A program made the position numbers and the translations under genes. From NCBI GenBank assembly GCA_945288535.1, contig CALYQQ010000008.1, forward strand, positions 62,001 through 126,000: a stretch of 64,000 nucleotides of DNA. Direction: 5' to 3'. How positions within the stretch are numbered: the stretch's first letter is position 1; every line of letters begins with the position of its first letter. Positions 48,364-58,347 of this stretch are shown piece after piece. Under the pieces are notes generated by a model. That model was not told the DNA's origin. It saw only the letters and a list, made by a program, of their open reading frames with translations, and did no database searches. The stretch comes from an uncultured Enterobacterales bacterium (GTDB taxonomy: Bacteria; Pseudomonadota; Gammaproteobacteria; Enterobacterales; CALYQQ01).

Positions 48364-48942
48364 ATGACCAAAATGAATAATCAATTATCTTATATTATAC
48401 TTGATGAAGAATTAGCCAGACAACAAATTGGTATGACAGCTGCAGAAATGCATGGTTTAATAAGTGGTATGTTGTGTGCAGGTAATAAAAGTGTCTGCTG
48501 GCAACCATTGCTCCATGAACTTACTAATGATGGAGTAGCTTTTTCAGCTCCATTATCACAATATATTCGTCAACTTTACACTGAAACGGCTAAACAGCTT
48601 GATGAAGGCAATTTCACATTTCAACTTTTTCTACCCTCTGATGATGAAGATATTTTTAGTCGAGCTAACGCATTTGCCGGTTGGGTAAATCATTTTTTAT
48701 TAGGCCTAGGTGTAATTCAAACACGTCTGGATAAACTGAGTGGTGATATTCGTGATGTGGTTAATGATTTGAGAAACATAGCGCAATTGGGATGTGACGA
48801 AGATGATAATCCTGAGGAGTTAGCACAAGATTTGGAAGAAGTAATTGAATATGTTCGAGTAGCAGGCATGCTTTGTTATAGTACGTTTACCCAAAACGTT
48901 GTGTTACCACAAGAAACAGCACATAATCCTGTATTGCATTAA
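48364..48942 (+). CDS. ygfB: UPF0149/YecA-like family protein YgfB
   Basis: 192 residues from ATG 48364 (start chosen by length match with E. coli YgfB; the frame opens eight codons earlier at a TTG). Conserved AEMHGLISGMLCAGN, GWVNHFLLGLGV and the acidic EDDNPEELAQDLEE before IIEYVRVA-like IEYVRVAGML. All-helical; molecular function unclear in Enterobacteria, with a regulatory role reported in Pseudomonas. Precedes pepP. Confidence 0.94.
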   Translation: MTKMNNQLSYIILDEELARQQIGMTAAEMHGLISGMLCAGNKSVCWQPLLHELTNDGVAFSAPLSQYIRQLYTETAKQLDEGNFTFQLFLPSDDEDIFSRANAFAGWVNHFLLGLGVIQTRLDKLSGDIRDVVNDLRNIAQLGCDEDDNPEELAQDLEEVIEYVRVAGMLCYSTFTQNVVLPQETAHNPVLH

Positions 48943-49060
48943 TATTAGTTAATTATTTTACCCTATTACATTAATTTAAATAGCAAGAATAGTGGATCGA
49001 TTTGATAATCTCTGTGGAAGATTATTGGAACAATATTTAGTGATAACAAGGTTGTTTATA

Positions 49061-50374
49061 ATGATAACATTAGATGAATTACGGCTGCGCCGTCAGCGTT
49101 TGATTGAACAAATGCATGATCATAGTGCGATGATCATATTTTCTGCACCGGAAAAAATACGTAGTGCTGATACAGAATACCCTTATCGACAAGACAGTGA
49201 TTTTTGGTATTTAACTCAATTTAATGAACCTGAAGCTGTATTAGTTTTACTTAAAGAGACAGGAGCAAATTATCGTACCGTTTTATTTAATCGTGTTCGA
49301 GATATAACCGCTGAAATTTGGTATGGTCGCAGACTAGGTCAGGAATCAGCTCTTGATAAATTAGCGGTTAACGAGGCCTTACCGTTTGATGATATTCGTG
49401 CGCAACTTAGCGGATTATTGAATAATCTAAGTGTTGTTTATCATGCACAAGGCCACTATCAATATGCAGATGAGATTGTATATTCTGTACTAGAACAATT
49501 AAGAAAAGGAACGCGACAAAATAAAAAAGCGCCTGACATAGTAATTGATTGGCGGCCGATGCTGCATGAAATGCGGTTAATTAAATCACCGACTGAATTA
49601 TTAATTATGCGTCAAGCAGGTAAACTCAATTGTCAGGCACACAAGCGTGCAATGCAGCAATGCCGCCCAGGCATGTTTGAATATCAACTTGAGGCGGAAA
49701 TCCTGCATGAATACGCGATGGCTGGTGCCAGATACCCTTCATACAATACGATTGTTGGCGGTGGTAAAAATGGCTGTATTCTTCATTACACTGAAAATGA
49801 ATCTGAATTACGTGATGGTGAGTTAGTACTTATAGATGCCGGGTGCGAATATCAGGGATATGCCAGTGATATTACAAGAACATTTCCTGTAAACGGTCGT
49901 TTTTCCTCTGCGCAACGGGCGGTTTATTCAATTGTTTTGGAGTCTCAACAAATTGCCTTAGCAAATTTTAAAGCTGGGACAAGTATATATGAAGTAAATA
50001 AGCTCGTTATTCGTGTGATGGTTGAAGGACTTATTCGCCTAGGTATTTTAAAAGGGGATAGCGAACAACTCATTGCTGATAAAGCCTGGTTTCAATTTTA
50101 TATGCATGGTCTAGGACATTGGTTAGGACTTGATGTACATGATGTAGGAGACTATCGTTCTGCTCAGCGTGATCGTATTCTTGAACCGGGTATGGTCTTG
50201 ACAGTTGAGCCAGGGTTATACATTGCCCCGCATCCTGATGTGCCAGTCCAATTCCATAATATCGGTATTCGTATAGAAGATAATATCGTTATTACTGAGC
50301 AAGGAAATGAGTGTTTAACTGATGATATAGTAAAAGATCCTGATGCAATCGAAGCATTAATGGCTAACAAATAA
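49061..50374 (+). CDS. pepP: Xaa-Pro aminopeptidase P
   Basis: Releases an N-terminal residue adjacent to proline; Mn2+ pita-bread enzyme. ATG at 49061 (AAGG nine bases upstream) gives the family N-terminus; the frame runs 23 codons further without support. N-terminal domain with SADTEYPYRQDSDFWY, metal ligands in LIDAGCEYQGYASDITRTFPV, HGLGHWLGLDVHD, VEPGLYI and GIRIEDNI. 437 residues (E. coli 441). E. coli continues with ubiH-ubiI; these are missing here. Confidence 0.97.
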   Translation: MITLDELRLRRQRLIEQMHDHSAMIIFSAPEKIRSADTEYPYRQDSDFWYLTQFNEPEAVLVLLKETGANYRTVLFNRVRDITAEIWYGRRLGQESALDKLAVNEALPFDDIRAQLSGLLNNLSVVYHAQGHYQYADEIVYSVLEQLRKGTRQNKKAPDIVIDWRPMLHEMRLIKSPTELLIMRQAGKLNCQAHKRAMQQCRPGMFEYQLEAEILHEYAMAGARYPSYNTIVGGGKNGCILHYTENESELRDGELVLIDAGCEYQGYASDITRTFPVNGRFSSAQRAVYSIVLESQQIALANFKAGTSIYEVNKLVIRVMVEGLIRLGILKGDSEQLIADKAWFQFYMHGLGHWLGLDVHDVGDYRSAQRDRILEPGMVLTVEPGLYIAPHPDVPVQFHNIGIRIEDNIVITEQGNECLTDDIVKDPDAIEALMANK

Positions 50375-51368
50375 GATAACTACTTATTATTTAATAGCGT
50401 TATTTTAGTAGAAAATCTTTTTATGGTCACAATTATCATTATATCTAATGATATTACCGGATTTTTTATTTTACATTTTAGTATGATAGTCATAGTGAAT
50501 TTATCGTGTTTTACTATTTTATTCAAAATTATAGACTGAAACAAATAAAAAACACGATATGTTCACATAATAAAGAGACAAAATTAATTTATCGAATGAG
50601 CTTGCTTTCGATGTAAACAGAAAATAAAAACTAATAACAGAGTCAATTCATGATAGCCGTCGCTGACCTTAAAGCGAATATTACATTGTGTAAGACATTT
50701 TTACTTATACAGTAACTATAAAATTATTTCCGCAATATCCTTATTATTATTTTAGAAATACATTACTCTTTATTCACGTTATTCGCCAGTATTTAACGTC
50801 AGTTGTGATGTAATAGCCCATTTGGAGAATCAATTTTTGCACTACACAGTAAATATAACTGTTGTGTATTGAAGTAATATGTCGATACGAACACAATTCT
50901 ACTTAATAATCTGGAGTATTATTTTGCAAGTTTTGTTATTATAGCACTAATAACACAATATATAGCATGTTTGACAAATTGATATGACACTCCTCTCTCT
51001 CCAATTCAAGATAATATACTTGATTAAAAAATTTTCTTCCTTTTTTATCTTGGCTAATCCTCACCTGGATAGAGGAATATCTTATTAATGTACATTGTTA
51101 CCTATGTAAATCACGATTATGAATATTCTATTTTGGCTTCACTATCAAAAGGGGGCATATTGTGTATTGAGGTATTGGCTTAAGTAGTGTAATCATGATT
51201 GAATAAAAATATATCATAAGCGGATATCTTTTTATTACTTTAATCTATCGCGATATTAATTCATTATCAATGAGTAATAATAGCCGCATTATTACTAAAA
51301 ACGGGTGTATTATGTCTAAAAACACTCCATTATTTATCTCTTCTTACTAGGATTTAGGAACATTTTCC
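50375..51368. other. 1-kb gap between pepP and dcuC
   Basis: No ORF of 60 codons and no recognisable remnant of ubiH, ubiI or gcvTHP, which occupy this place in E. coli. AGGAAC lies eight bases before the dcuC ATG. No convincing FNR box seen. Confidence 0.5.
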
Positions 51369-52742
51369 ATGATCGAAATTATCCTTAGCGTGGTTATTCT
51401 GGTTGGTGCAGGCTATCTGATTGCAAAAAATTATGATGCCAAGATGGTCTTATTTACAGCAGGTCTTCTTCTGATGTTTTTTGCCATTGGGCTGGGTCAT
51501 CCTCTTTTGAATGAAACAATGAGTTCGGGAATTGCCTGGCTTGATCCTTTTAAAAAAATTACGTCTATTTTTACGGAGCAATTAAAAAATGCTGGGTTAA
51601 CCATTATGGTGTTATTCGGTTTTTCTTCGTATATGAGTCATATTGGCGCAAATGATGTTGCTGTACATCTTATGACAACACCGTTAAGAAAAATTAAATC
51701 ACCGTATATTTTAGTTCCAGTTATATTTTTACTTGGTAATCTTTTGTCATTAGTTGTTCCAAGCGCTGCAGGGCTTGCGATATTATTAATGGCAACTTTG
51801 TATCCAGTAATGCGTTCTACGGGAATGACTGCCTTAACTGCAGGTGCAGTAATTGCAACAACCGCAACAATTATGCCAACGCCACTAGGCGCCGATAATT
51901 TAACTGCTGCTGAAAAACTATTAGGTAATAAAAATTTAGTTGTGGATTATGTATTGAATTATCATGCAAAAGTGTCTTTACCTATTTTACTCTTAATGGC
52001 GGTCTTACACTATTTTTGGCAAAAATATATGGATAAACGCCAACATGTATCAGCAATCACGAATGTTAATGATAACCAGTTAAAGATAAGAACAGATTTA
52101 CCTCCTCGTTTCTATGGTATTTTTCCAGTATTGCCTTTAATTTTAGTATTGTTTTTTGGTTTGGCTTTTAAAGGACTAAAAATTGGCCTGATTGAAATTA
52201 CTTTTATATGTCTTATCATTGCGTTAATCGTTGATTTATTGCGAACAGGCAATATTAAGGAAACATCAAAAGAATTATCAATATTTTTTACTGGAATGGG
52301 CACAGGGTTAGCGCAAGTTGTCTCGTTAATTGTTGCGGCAAGTATGTTAGTTGAAGGATTAAAATCTATTGGTGTTATTGATGAATTGATTAATGCAGTA
52401 AAAGATGTCCAGGGTGTAGGTTCAATTCTTATGTTAATTTTTTCCGGTGGAGCGGCATTAATAGGCTTTATTAGTGGAAGTGGTCTTGCAGTATTTTATT
52501 CATTTATTAACATTATTCCGGAAATTACTCATAGTGTTAACGTAAATAGTATTTCTGTTGCGCTACCAATGCAGTTAACATCAAATTTAATTCGTGCTGT
52601 ATCTCCTGTCGCTGCCGTTATTATTGTTGTTGCATCTGTGACAAATAGTAATCCTATTGATATTGTAAAACGGACGTCAGTGCCAATTATTGGTGGTATT
52701 ATTGGTTGTTTATTATTATCTAACTTTCTGTTTGGCAGTTAA
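51369..52742 (+). CDS. dcuC: Anaerobic C4-dicarboxylate carrier, DcuC family
   Basis: 457 residues with about 11-12 membrane helices, close to E. coli DcuC (461). Similar blocks include YMSHIGANDVAVHL, SLVVPSAAGLAILLMATLYPVM, FWQKYMDKRQHVS, SGSGLAVFYSFI and the C-terminal VKRTSVPIIGG. Exchanges or exports succinate and other C4 acids during fermentation. Substrate inferred from family only. Confidence 0.88.
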   Translation: MIEIILSVVILVGAGYLIAKNYDAKMVLFTAGLLLMFFAIGLGHPLLNETMSSGIAWLDPFKKITSIFTEQLKNAGLTIMVLFGFSSYMSHIGANDVAVHLMTTPLRKIKSPYILVPVIFLLGNLLSLVVPSAAGLAILLMATLYPVMRSTGMTALTAGAVIATTATIMPTPLGADNLTAAEKLLGNKNLVVDYVLNYHAKVSLPILLLMAVLHYFWQKYMDKRQHVSAITNVNDNQLKIRTDLPPRFYGIFPVLPLILVLFFGLAFKGLKIGLIEITFICLIIALIVDLLRTGNIKETSKELSIFFTGMGTGLAQVVSLIVAASMLVEGLKSIGVIDELINAVKDVQGVGSILMLIFSGGAALIGFISGSGLAVFYSFINIIPEITHSVNVNSISVALPMQLTSNLIRAVSPVAAVIIVVASVTNSNPIDIVKRTSVPIIGGIIGCLLLSNFLFGS

Positions 52743-52789
52743 TACCCAACAACGATTGCTAATAAATAGTGTCTTCCTAATCAAAGTAA

Positions 52790-52838
52790 TACAAAAACGA
52801 CAATAATGTTATTTGTGAATGTCGTTTTTGTATTTTTT
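52790..52838 (+). terminator. Terminator of dcuC
   Basis: 13-bp stem TACAAAAACGACA/TGTCGTTTTTGTA followed by TTTTTTG. Confidence 0.85.
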
Positions 52839-53652
52839 GTGAATATACGAAAGCATAATTTTCACTTTAATTTTAATAACTATATTTTAGTTTATTGTTA
52901 TTTATTTGTGAAAATAAGATAAACCATCATGCATGATAATTAACGTTTTTTGATATAGCATTCTATTCATTTTATATAAATAATCAAAAATATTATCGTT
53001 ATTTAAAGTAGTCCTTATGCTGTTTATCGATCATTATTTTTATCGTATTTTATTGCCATAATATTATTGCATTATCTATGTTATCTCTCCGTGGAGGATA
53101 CCGTAAATTTTGATTAGTAATGTTGGATAACTATTATATTACGCGCATTTATATACATAAATTTTTAACCAAAAAATCGATAGTGGCTTATAAATGATTA
53201 CGTTAATTTGCTTCAATAGTGCATTTATTATAAAGTATCTAGTGCTGGCCATTTTGTGGTATATCATTTAACTATAAAAGCAAGGCTATTGTCAGCCAAA
53301 ATGTAGCTATAAGCCTAGATAGCAGTACCCTCAAGATTAAGGTAATCATAAATAAGTCGCTTACCTTTAAGCGAAATAATTAAAGTTTTATGAGTTAGTA
53401 TTTGTTATTAGCGTAAATAATAAATACTCAACTTAGTTAACATTAAAATATTATACGTATTTTTATTTTCTCTTCCTTGATTATTTAATCTTGTTTATTT
53501 ATAAGTGGAACTTGTTTTTAAGCTACATAGGACATTTTTATCTTATAGGGGATAATGACTATAAATAGGCTAAATAGTTAAACCTGTATTATCCGTTTAT
53601 AAAAAACAATAAATATCCACCGACAACAGACATACAAGCAGAGTATTTAACT
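52839..53652. other. 0.8-kb AT-rich gap before the AgcS symporter gene
   Basis: No ORF of 60 codons; no recognisable repeats or remnants. Confidence 0.5.
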
Positions 53653-55035
53653 ATGAAACATCTGGATAACTTAGAGGTAGTTATTGATTATGCTAATGGC
53701 GTATTATGGGGATATGTACTTCTATTTTTACTTTGCGGATTAGGCATTTATTTCACGATAAGACTTAATTTTATTCAAGTCAGACAATTTAGAACAGGAC
53801 TATATGCTTTACTTCAGGGGGTATCATCAAAAAGTGATAGGGCAGATAAGCATGGAATGAGTTCATTCCAAGCGGTCACTACTGCTATTTCAGGTCAAGT
53901 TGGTACGGGGAATTTAGCGGGGCCTGCAACAGCGATTATGTTAGGGGGCCCTGGTGCTATATTTTGGATGTGGGTATCTTCTTTCTTAGGAATGTCAACA
54001 ATTTATGTTGAATCCGTATTAGCACAAAAATTTAAAACACATGATAACTACGGCCACATCGTAGGAGGACCCGCATATTATATTGAACAAGGATTAAAAA
54101 AACGTTGGCTAGCGATTATCTTTGCGATCTCATGTATACTAGCATTAGGCTTCGCGGGGATCATGGTACAGTCAAATTCAATCGCATTGGCGTTTAATAG
54201 CGCATTAAATATACCTACTTGGTTGACAGGAATATTGATTGCGATATTAGTTGGTTCCGTCATTATAGGTGGTATTCGAAGTATTGCAGCATTCAGTGAA
54301 AAAATTGTACCTATCATGGCTGTTTGCTATCTTTTGGGAGCGTGTGCAATTTTGTTATTCAACTATGCCTACATACTTTCAGCATTAAAGATGATTTTTG
54401 TTGCAGCATTTAATCCTGAATCCGTGATTGGTGGCGGAACGGGTATTGCGATTCAACACGCCATGCGTTTTGGTATTGCACGTGGATTGTTTGCTAATGA
54501 GGCTGGTATGGGCTCGACACCACATGCTAATGCTGTTGCTAAAGTAGATCATCCAGAACAGCAAGGATTTATTGCTATGATGGGTGTGTTTGTTGTTTGT
54601 ATTATCGTTACGATTACCGCACTCGTCATTATTACATCTGGTTTACGAGCTTGGCAAGATGCTGGGAAGGTAACACACTCTTTTCTGGATGTATTTAAAA
54701 ATTATGAAGGTATTACTATTACTCAACAGGCATATTATTATATTTTTGGTCAGTTTGGGATCTTATTTATTTCTGTATCATTATTTTTCTTTGCATTTAC
54801 CACTATTATTAGTTGGTATTATTATGCTGAGACTAATGTTCGTTATCTTTTCGGACACAAAATTGTGTTAAGAACTTATCAGCTATTATTTTTAGTTAAT
54901 TTATTTTTAGCGACAATTTATCAATCAAAATTTGCCTGGAATATGGCTGATTTCTTCAATGCTATCATGGTACTACCTAATTTAGTTGCCTTATTTATTT
55001 TATCACCTATAGTTATTTCGACGATAAAACATTAA
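53653..55035 (+). CDS. Sodium:alanine/amino-acid symporter (AgcS family)
   Basis: 460 residues with about ten hydrophobic helices. Family signatures: FRTGLYAL, FQAVTTAISGQVGTGNLAGPATAIMLGGPGAIFWMW (split over residues 75-110), YIEQGL, and RGLFANEAGMGSTPHANA. Catalyses Na+-coupled alanine or glycine uptake in characterised members. C-terminus ends at STIKH, slightly short relative to E. coli YaaJ. No upstream glycine riboswitch identified. Confidence 0.92.
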   Translation: MKHLDNLEVVIDYANGVLWGYVLLFLLCGLGIYFTIRLNFIQVRQFRTGLYALLQGVSSKSDRADKHGMSSFQAVTTAISGQVGTGNLAGPATAIMLGGPGAIFWMWVSSFLGMSTIYVESVLAQKFKTHDNYGHIVGGPAYYIEQGLKKRWLAIIFAISCILALGFAGIMVQSNSIALAFNSALNIPTWLTGILIAILVGSVIIGGIRSIAAFSEKIVPIMAVCYLLGACAILLFNYAYILSALKMIFVAAFNPESVIGGGTGIAIQHAMRFGIARGLFANEAGMGSTPHANAVAKVDHPEQQGFIAMMGVFVVCIIVTITALVIITSGLRAWQDAGKVTHSFLDVFKNYEGITITQQAYYYIFGQFGILFISVSLFFFAFTTIISWYYYAETNVRYLFGHKIVLRTYQLLFLVNLFLATIYQSKFAWNMADFFNAIMVLPNLVALFILSPIVISTIKH

Positions 55036-55531
55036 CTATTTTAAATAAAATTATCTTATTTTATACTAATGTAATAAGGGGATTTTATATATAGCTTATG
55101 TTTTTATTAATAAATAAAAGATCAATAGAAAAGTATTTTGTTCATAGAATGACATCGAATAACTCTATAATTAGTTATTAATATTTATAATGAAATTATT
55201 GTTTCTTTAATTATAAATAGATTTTTATTAAATCCTATTATACTAATGCTTCTTGTTCCTTTATTACTCTGATCAATGTATAAAATATTACATGGTAGCA
55301 TTTACGATGAAGATATATAACTTATCTTAGCTTTATTTATGGTAAGATAGGCCTTTTATAAAAGGCTATAATTAAGGTAGTGCTTTTATATAGTGCACTA
55401 GTGCCTATATTTTATTACAACATAAACTATACAAGCAAATTCGAGCTATTAACAAGTAAATTCATCATACGTCTTTATCAAGAAGTGGATTAAATGTAAT
55501 TTAAATAAGCGATGAATTTACTTGTAACCGT
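55036..55531. other. Convergent spacer with tandem hairpins
   Basis: About 500 AT-rich bases between the symporter and ygfZ; no ORF. Holds the hairpins annotated at 55323-55366 and a GCACTAGTGC palindrome shortly after. Confidence 0.5.
55323..55366. terminator. Two adjacent hairpins downstream of the symporter gene
   Basis: TATCTTA/TAAGATA (55323-55349) is directly followed by the perfect palindrome GCCTTTTATAAAAGGC (55351-55366). Candidate bidirectional terminator, though nearly 300 bases past the stop. Confidence 0.4.
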
Positions 55532-56527
55532 TTATAAGTTATTAATTAATGAATATGGTAATGAACGAATTGTTAATAATTCATCTTTTTCTTGAGAGAA
55601 ACGTAAATTTGACATATTGGATGTGTCATTACTTAATATGGCTTGTATCCAATAATAACCATCGTCCATCATCACGTAACTTAAAAGAGTACCTGTTTGC
55701 CGCCAGTCATTGCCAAGTTGTATTTCTAAAGTATCACTAATATGTGGTCTATATATGCTTTTACCCGTTAACCAAAACATTGCTCGTTTATTAATGCCCC
55801 GGTAACGTGCTCGGGCAATCATTTCCTGACCAACATAACAACCTTTTTTAAATGAAATTGCATTTAATAGATGTAAATTAATTGCCTGAGGAAGAAAGGT
55901 TTCACTACAAGGTGTGTCAATAATAGGTATACCTGCTTCAATATCCAGCGCTTGCCACTGTTTACTATCATTTATAGCAACTTTTCCTAACAACATAGTG
56001 TAAAGGCGTTCAGCCTCCTTTTTTGTCGCAATAATAATAAAACGTTCTGTAGGTTGACTAAAATGCAACAAGCTACATTCGGGTAAATGAACAACAGATT
56101 TTGTTAAATTGGGTAACTCAGCATAGTGTTGTTGTAAAATTTCTCGGCAATTATACCCCGCTAATCCTAATAGGATGGAAGAATCATCTTTGTTTATTTC
56201 AACTTTTGAAAAAATAGCATATTTTTTCAATTCTGCCATATCTTTATCTAGGACATTTTCACGCTGTATATAGGATAAACCAGCATTTTTATTTGCAAAC
56301 AGGCAACAAACACTAAACACTTTACCTTTTGCATCACAGTGTGCGGCCAATGTCGAAGTTGAATCTGTTAATTCGTTAATATCACATGTAAATTGACCCT
56401 GTAAATATTGACGACAATCTTGTCCATTTACATTTACTAATGCCCATTCGTCTAATGAAATTAATGTGGCGGATAATGTTTGAGAAGGTTTAGGCAACTG
56501 ATTAGGAAAGGGATAAATAAAAGACAT
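55532..56527 (-). CDS. ygfZ: Folate-binding tRNA-modifying/Fe-S protein YgfZ
   Basis: GcvT-like folate-binding protein needed for MiaB-dependent tRNA methylthiolation and Fe-S enzyme activity. ATG at 56527 has GGAG upstream; 331 residues. Signature KGCYVGQEMIARARYRG (K-G-C-x-G-Q-E) is intact, and the N-terminal AAHCDAKGKVFS is present. Divergent from sdhE as in E. coli. Confidence 0.95.
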   Translation of the reverse strand: MSFIYPFPNQLPKPSQTLSATLISLDEWALVNVNGQDCRQYLQGQFTCDINELTDSTSTLAAHCDAKGKVFSVCCLFANKNAGLSYIQRENVLDKDMAELKKYAIFSKVEINKDDSSILLGLAGYNCREILQQHYAELPNLTKSVVHLPECSLLHFSQPTERFIIIATKKEAERLYTMLLGKVAINDSKQWQALDIEAGIPIIDTPCSETFLPQAINLHLLNAISFKKGCYVGQEMIARARYRGINKRAMFWLTGKSIYRPHISDTLEIQLGNDWRQTGTLLSYVMMDDGYYWIQAILSNDTSNMSNLRFSQEKDELLTIRSLPYSLINNL

Positions 56528-56747
56528 AGCTGACTCCAATAATGGTATACTTCACGTAATAATTTTTTTTCATTGTTTCGTCATTCAGATAATTAGGTGC
56601 TTAAAAATTAGTATAATGTGAATCCGCGCTAACATATAGTATTAACTATTTTAAAATAACTTTATGTAGTATTGAGTGTTCAGGATTCAACTGATACTTC
56701 ATTATTTTTCCAATCAATAACATTAGGTTTAGGTTAAGGCGTACATA

Positions 56748-57014
56748 ATGAATATTCATGATATAGCTAAAATTCACTGGGCTTGTCGCCGAGGTATGCG
56801 AGAATTAGATATTTTTCTAATGCCTTTTTTAAATTGTGATTATGAAGGCTTAAGTGATGAGAATAAGCATATCTTTATTAATTTACTTTCTTATGAGGAT
56901 CCACAACTTTTTAGCTGGTTTATGAATCAAAGCAAACCGCATGATGATCGTTTGATGGATATGATCCTGTTGATTAAACAGCGAAACCAACAACGTGACA
57001 AAATTTTATTTTAA
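56748..57014 (+). CDS. sdhE: FAD assembly factor SdhE
   Basis: 88-residue all-helical protein promoting covalent flavinylation of succinate dehydrogenase and fumarate reductase. The essential RGxxE motif is present in RRGMRELDIFLMPF. Overlaps ygfX by 20 bases, so expression is coupled. Confidence 0.96.
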   Translation: MNIHDIAKIHWACRRGMRELDIFLMPFLNCDYEGLSDENKHIFINLLSYEDPQLFSWFMNQSKPHDDRLMDMILLIKQRNQQRDKILF

Positions 57015-57408
57015 CATTGATATTTCTTTTAATACACAAATTTTGGCTACAGTCGTTTATCTTATTGCTATCATTTTACTCTTGACAGCACCGTGGCCTT
57101 ATGGCTATTGGCCTATTTGGCTATTAGCCTGCATTTTAGTTATCGTTGAATTTTTTCGTTGTCAAAAGCGTATTGCTAAAACAAAAGGGCAACTTATTAT
57201 TACACATGATTATTCTGTTTTCTGGCAAGGTAGTTATTGGGTTATAGTGGGCAATCCATTAATAACGCACTATTTTATTTATTTTATGCTCGAAAGCAAA
57301 GACCCTATAAGACCTGCTTATCAGCGTCTTTGGTTAATGCGTGATTGTGTTACTCATAAACGAGAATGGCATTCTTTAATCTATTTATTTGTTATGCGAA
57401 ATATTTAA
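56995..57408 (+). CDS. ygfX: YgfX (CptA) membrane protein
   Basis: 137 residues with two N-terminal membrane helices (about 15-33 and 37-52) and a soluble C-terminal half. GTG start inside the end of sdhE. In E. coli described as a membrane toxin partner of SdhE (CptAB) acting on FtsZ/MreB, though later work points to a role in SdhE function. Position and size identify it; sequence divergence is high. Confidence 0.85.
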   Translation: MTKFYFNIDISFNTQILATVVYLIAIILLLTAPWPYGYWPIWLLACILVIVEFFRCQKRIAKTKGQLIITHDYSVFWQGSYWVIVGNPLITHYFIYFMLESKDPIRPAYQRLWLMRDCVTHKREWHSLIYLFVMRNI

Positions 57409-57651
57409 AAATGATGAATTACACTTTTGCTGATAATTGTCTTATCATAAAGATAAATGTTATTATTTCTAGAGTAGATAGAGCATGGGCAATTAAATTT
57501 ATAAGGAAATTACGTAAGTAATTTTATTCAATTATAAATAGTCTAAATATAATAAGATAGGTATATAAAATCAGTAAACTCTATTTTAGTTATATTGTTA
57601 CTATATAAATAAAATAACTCTAATTGATTAGATATAGGGTGGACCAAGGAT

Positions 57652-58347
57652 ATGGCCTTAATTTGGTTAGTAGAAGACGAAGCCAGTATTGCTGACACAT
57701 TAATTTATAGTTTAGAGACAGATGGCCATGATGTAGTCTGGTTTGATAGAGGTGAACCAGCACTAACAGGTTTGAATACTTCTCTACCAGCATTAGTCAT
57801 ATTGGATATTGGTTTACCTGATATCAGTGGCTTTGAACTATGCAAAAAAATGATCGCTAAGATAGATGGTTTACCGATAATTTTTTTGACGGCAAGAAGT
57901 GAAGAAATTGATCGTATTGTTGGTTTAGAAATTGGGGCGGATGATTATATTGCTAAACCTTTTTCACCACGTGAAGTTTGCGCCAGAATAAGAACTATTT
58001 TACGTCGTATACAGCCACACCAAATAAATAATTATAACACTAATCCTAATAATAAGAGTGTATTTACGCTTGACGAAGAGGGCGCAACCATTACATTTTA
58101 TGGTCAGCCTCTCATGTTGACGCGTTATGAATATTTATTATTAAAAACGCTCTTAAAATCACCTGGACGAGTGTTTTCTCGCCAACAACTTATGGATTTA
58201 GTTTGGCAATATGCAGAAGATAGTTTAGAAAGAACTGTAGATACCCATATTAAAACATTACGAGCCAAGTTACGTAATATTAATGAGCATGTTAATCCAA
58301 TTCAAACGCATAGAGGGTTGGGATATAGCTTGAGTCACGCTGAATGA
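57652..58347 (+). CDS. creB: Response regulator CreB
   Basis: OmpR-class regulator, 231 residues. Receiver domain 1-120 with acidic pocket VEDE (about 7-10), phospho-acceptor Asp52 in LDIGLPD and Lys in KPFSPREV; winged-helix DNA-binding domain from about 135 (TRYEYLLLKTLLKSPGRVFSRQQL). Block LPDISGFELC and FLTARSEE is CreB-like. Overlaps creC by four bases (ATGA). Confidence 0.93.
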   Translation: MALIWLVEDEASIADTLIYSLETDGHDVVWFDRGEPALTGLNTSLPALVILDIGLPDISGFELCKKMIAKIDGLPIIFLTARSEEIDRIVGLEIGADDYIAKPFSPREVCARIRTILRRIQPHQINNYNTNPNNKSVFTLDEEGATITFYGQPLMLTRYEYLLLKTLLKSPGRVFSRQQLMDLVWQYAEDSLERTVDTHIKTLRAKLRNINEHVNPIQTHRGLGYSLSHAE

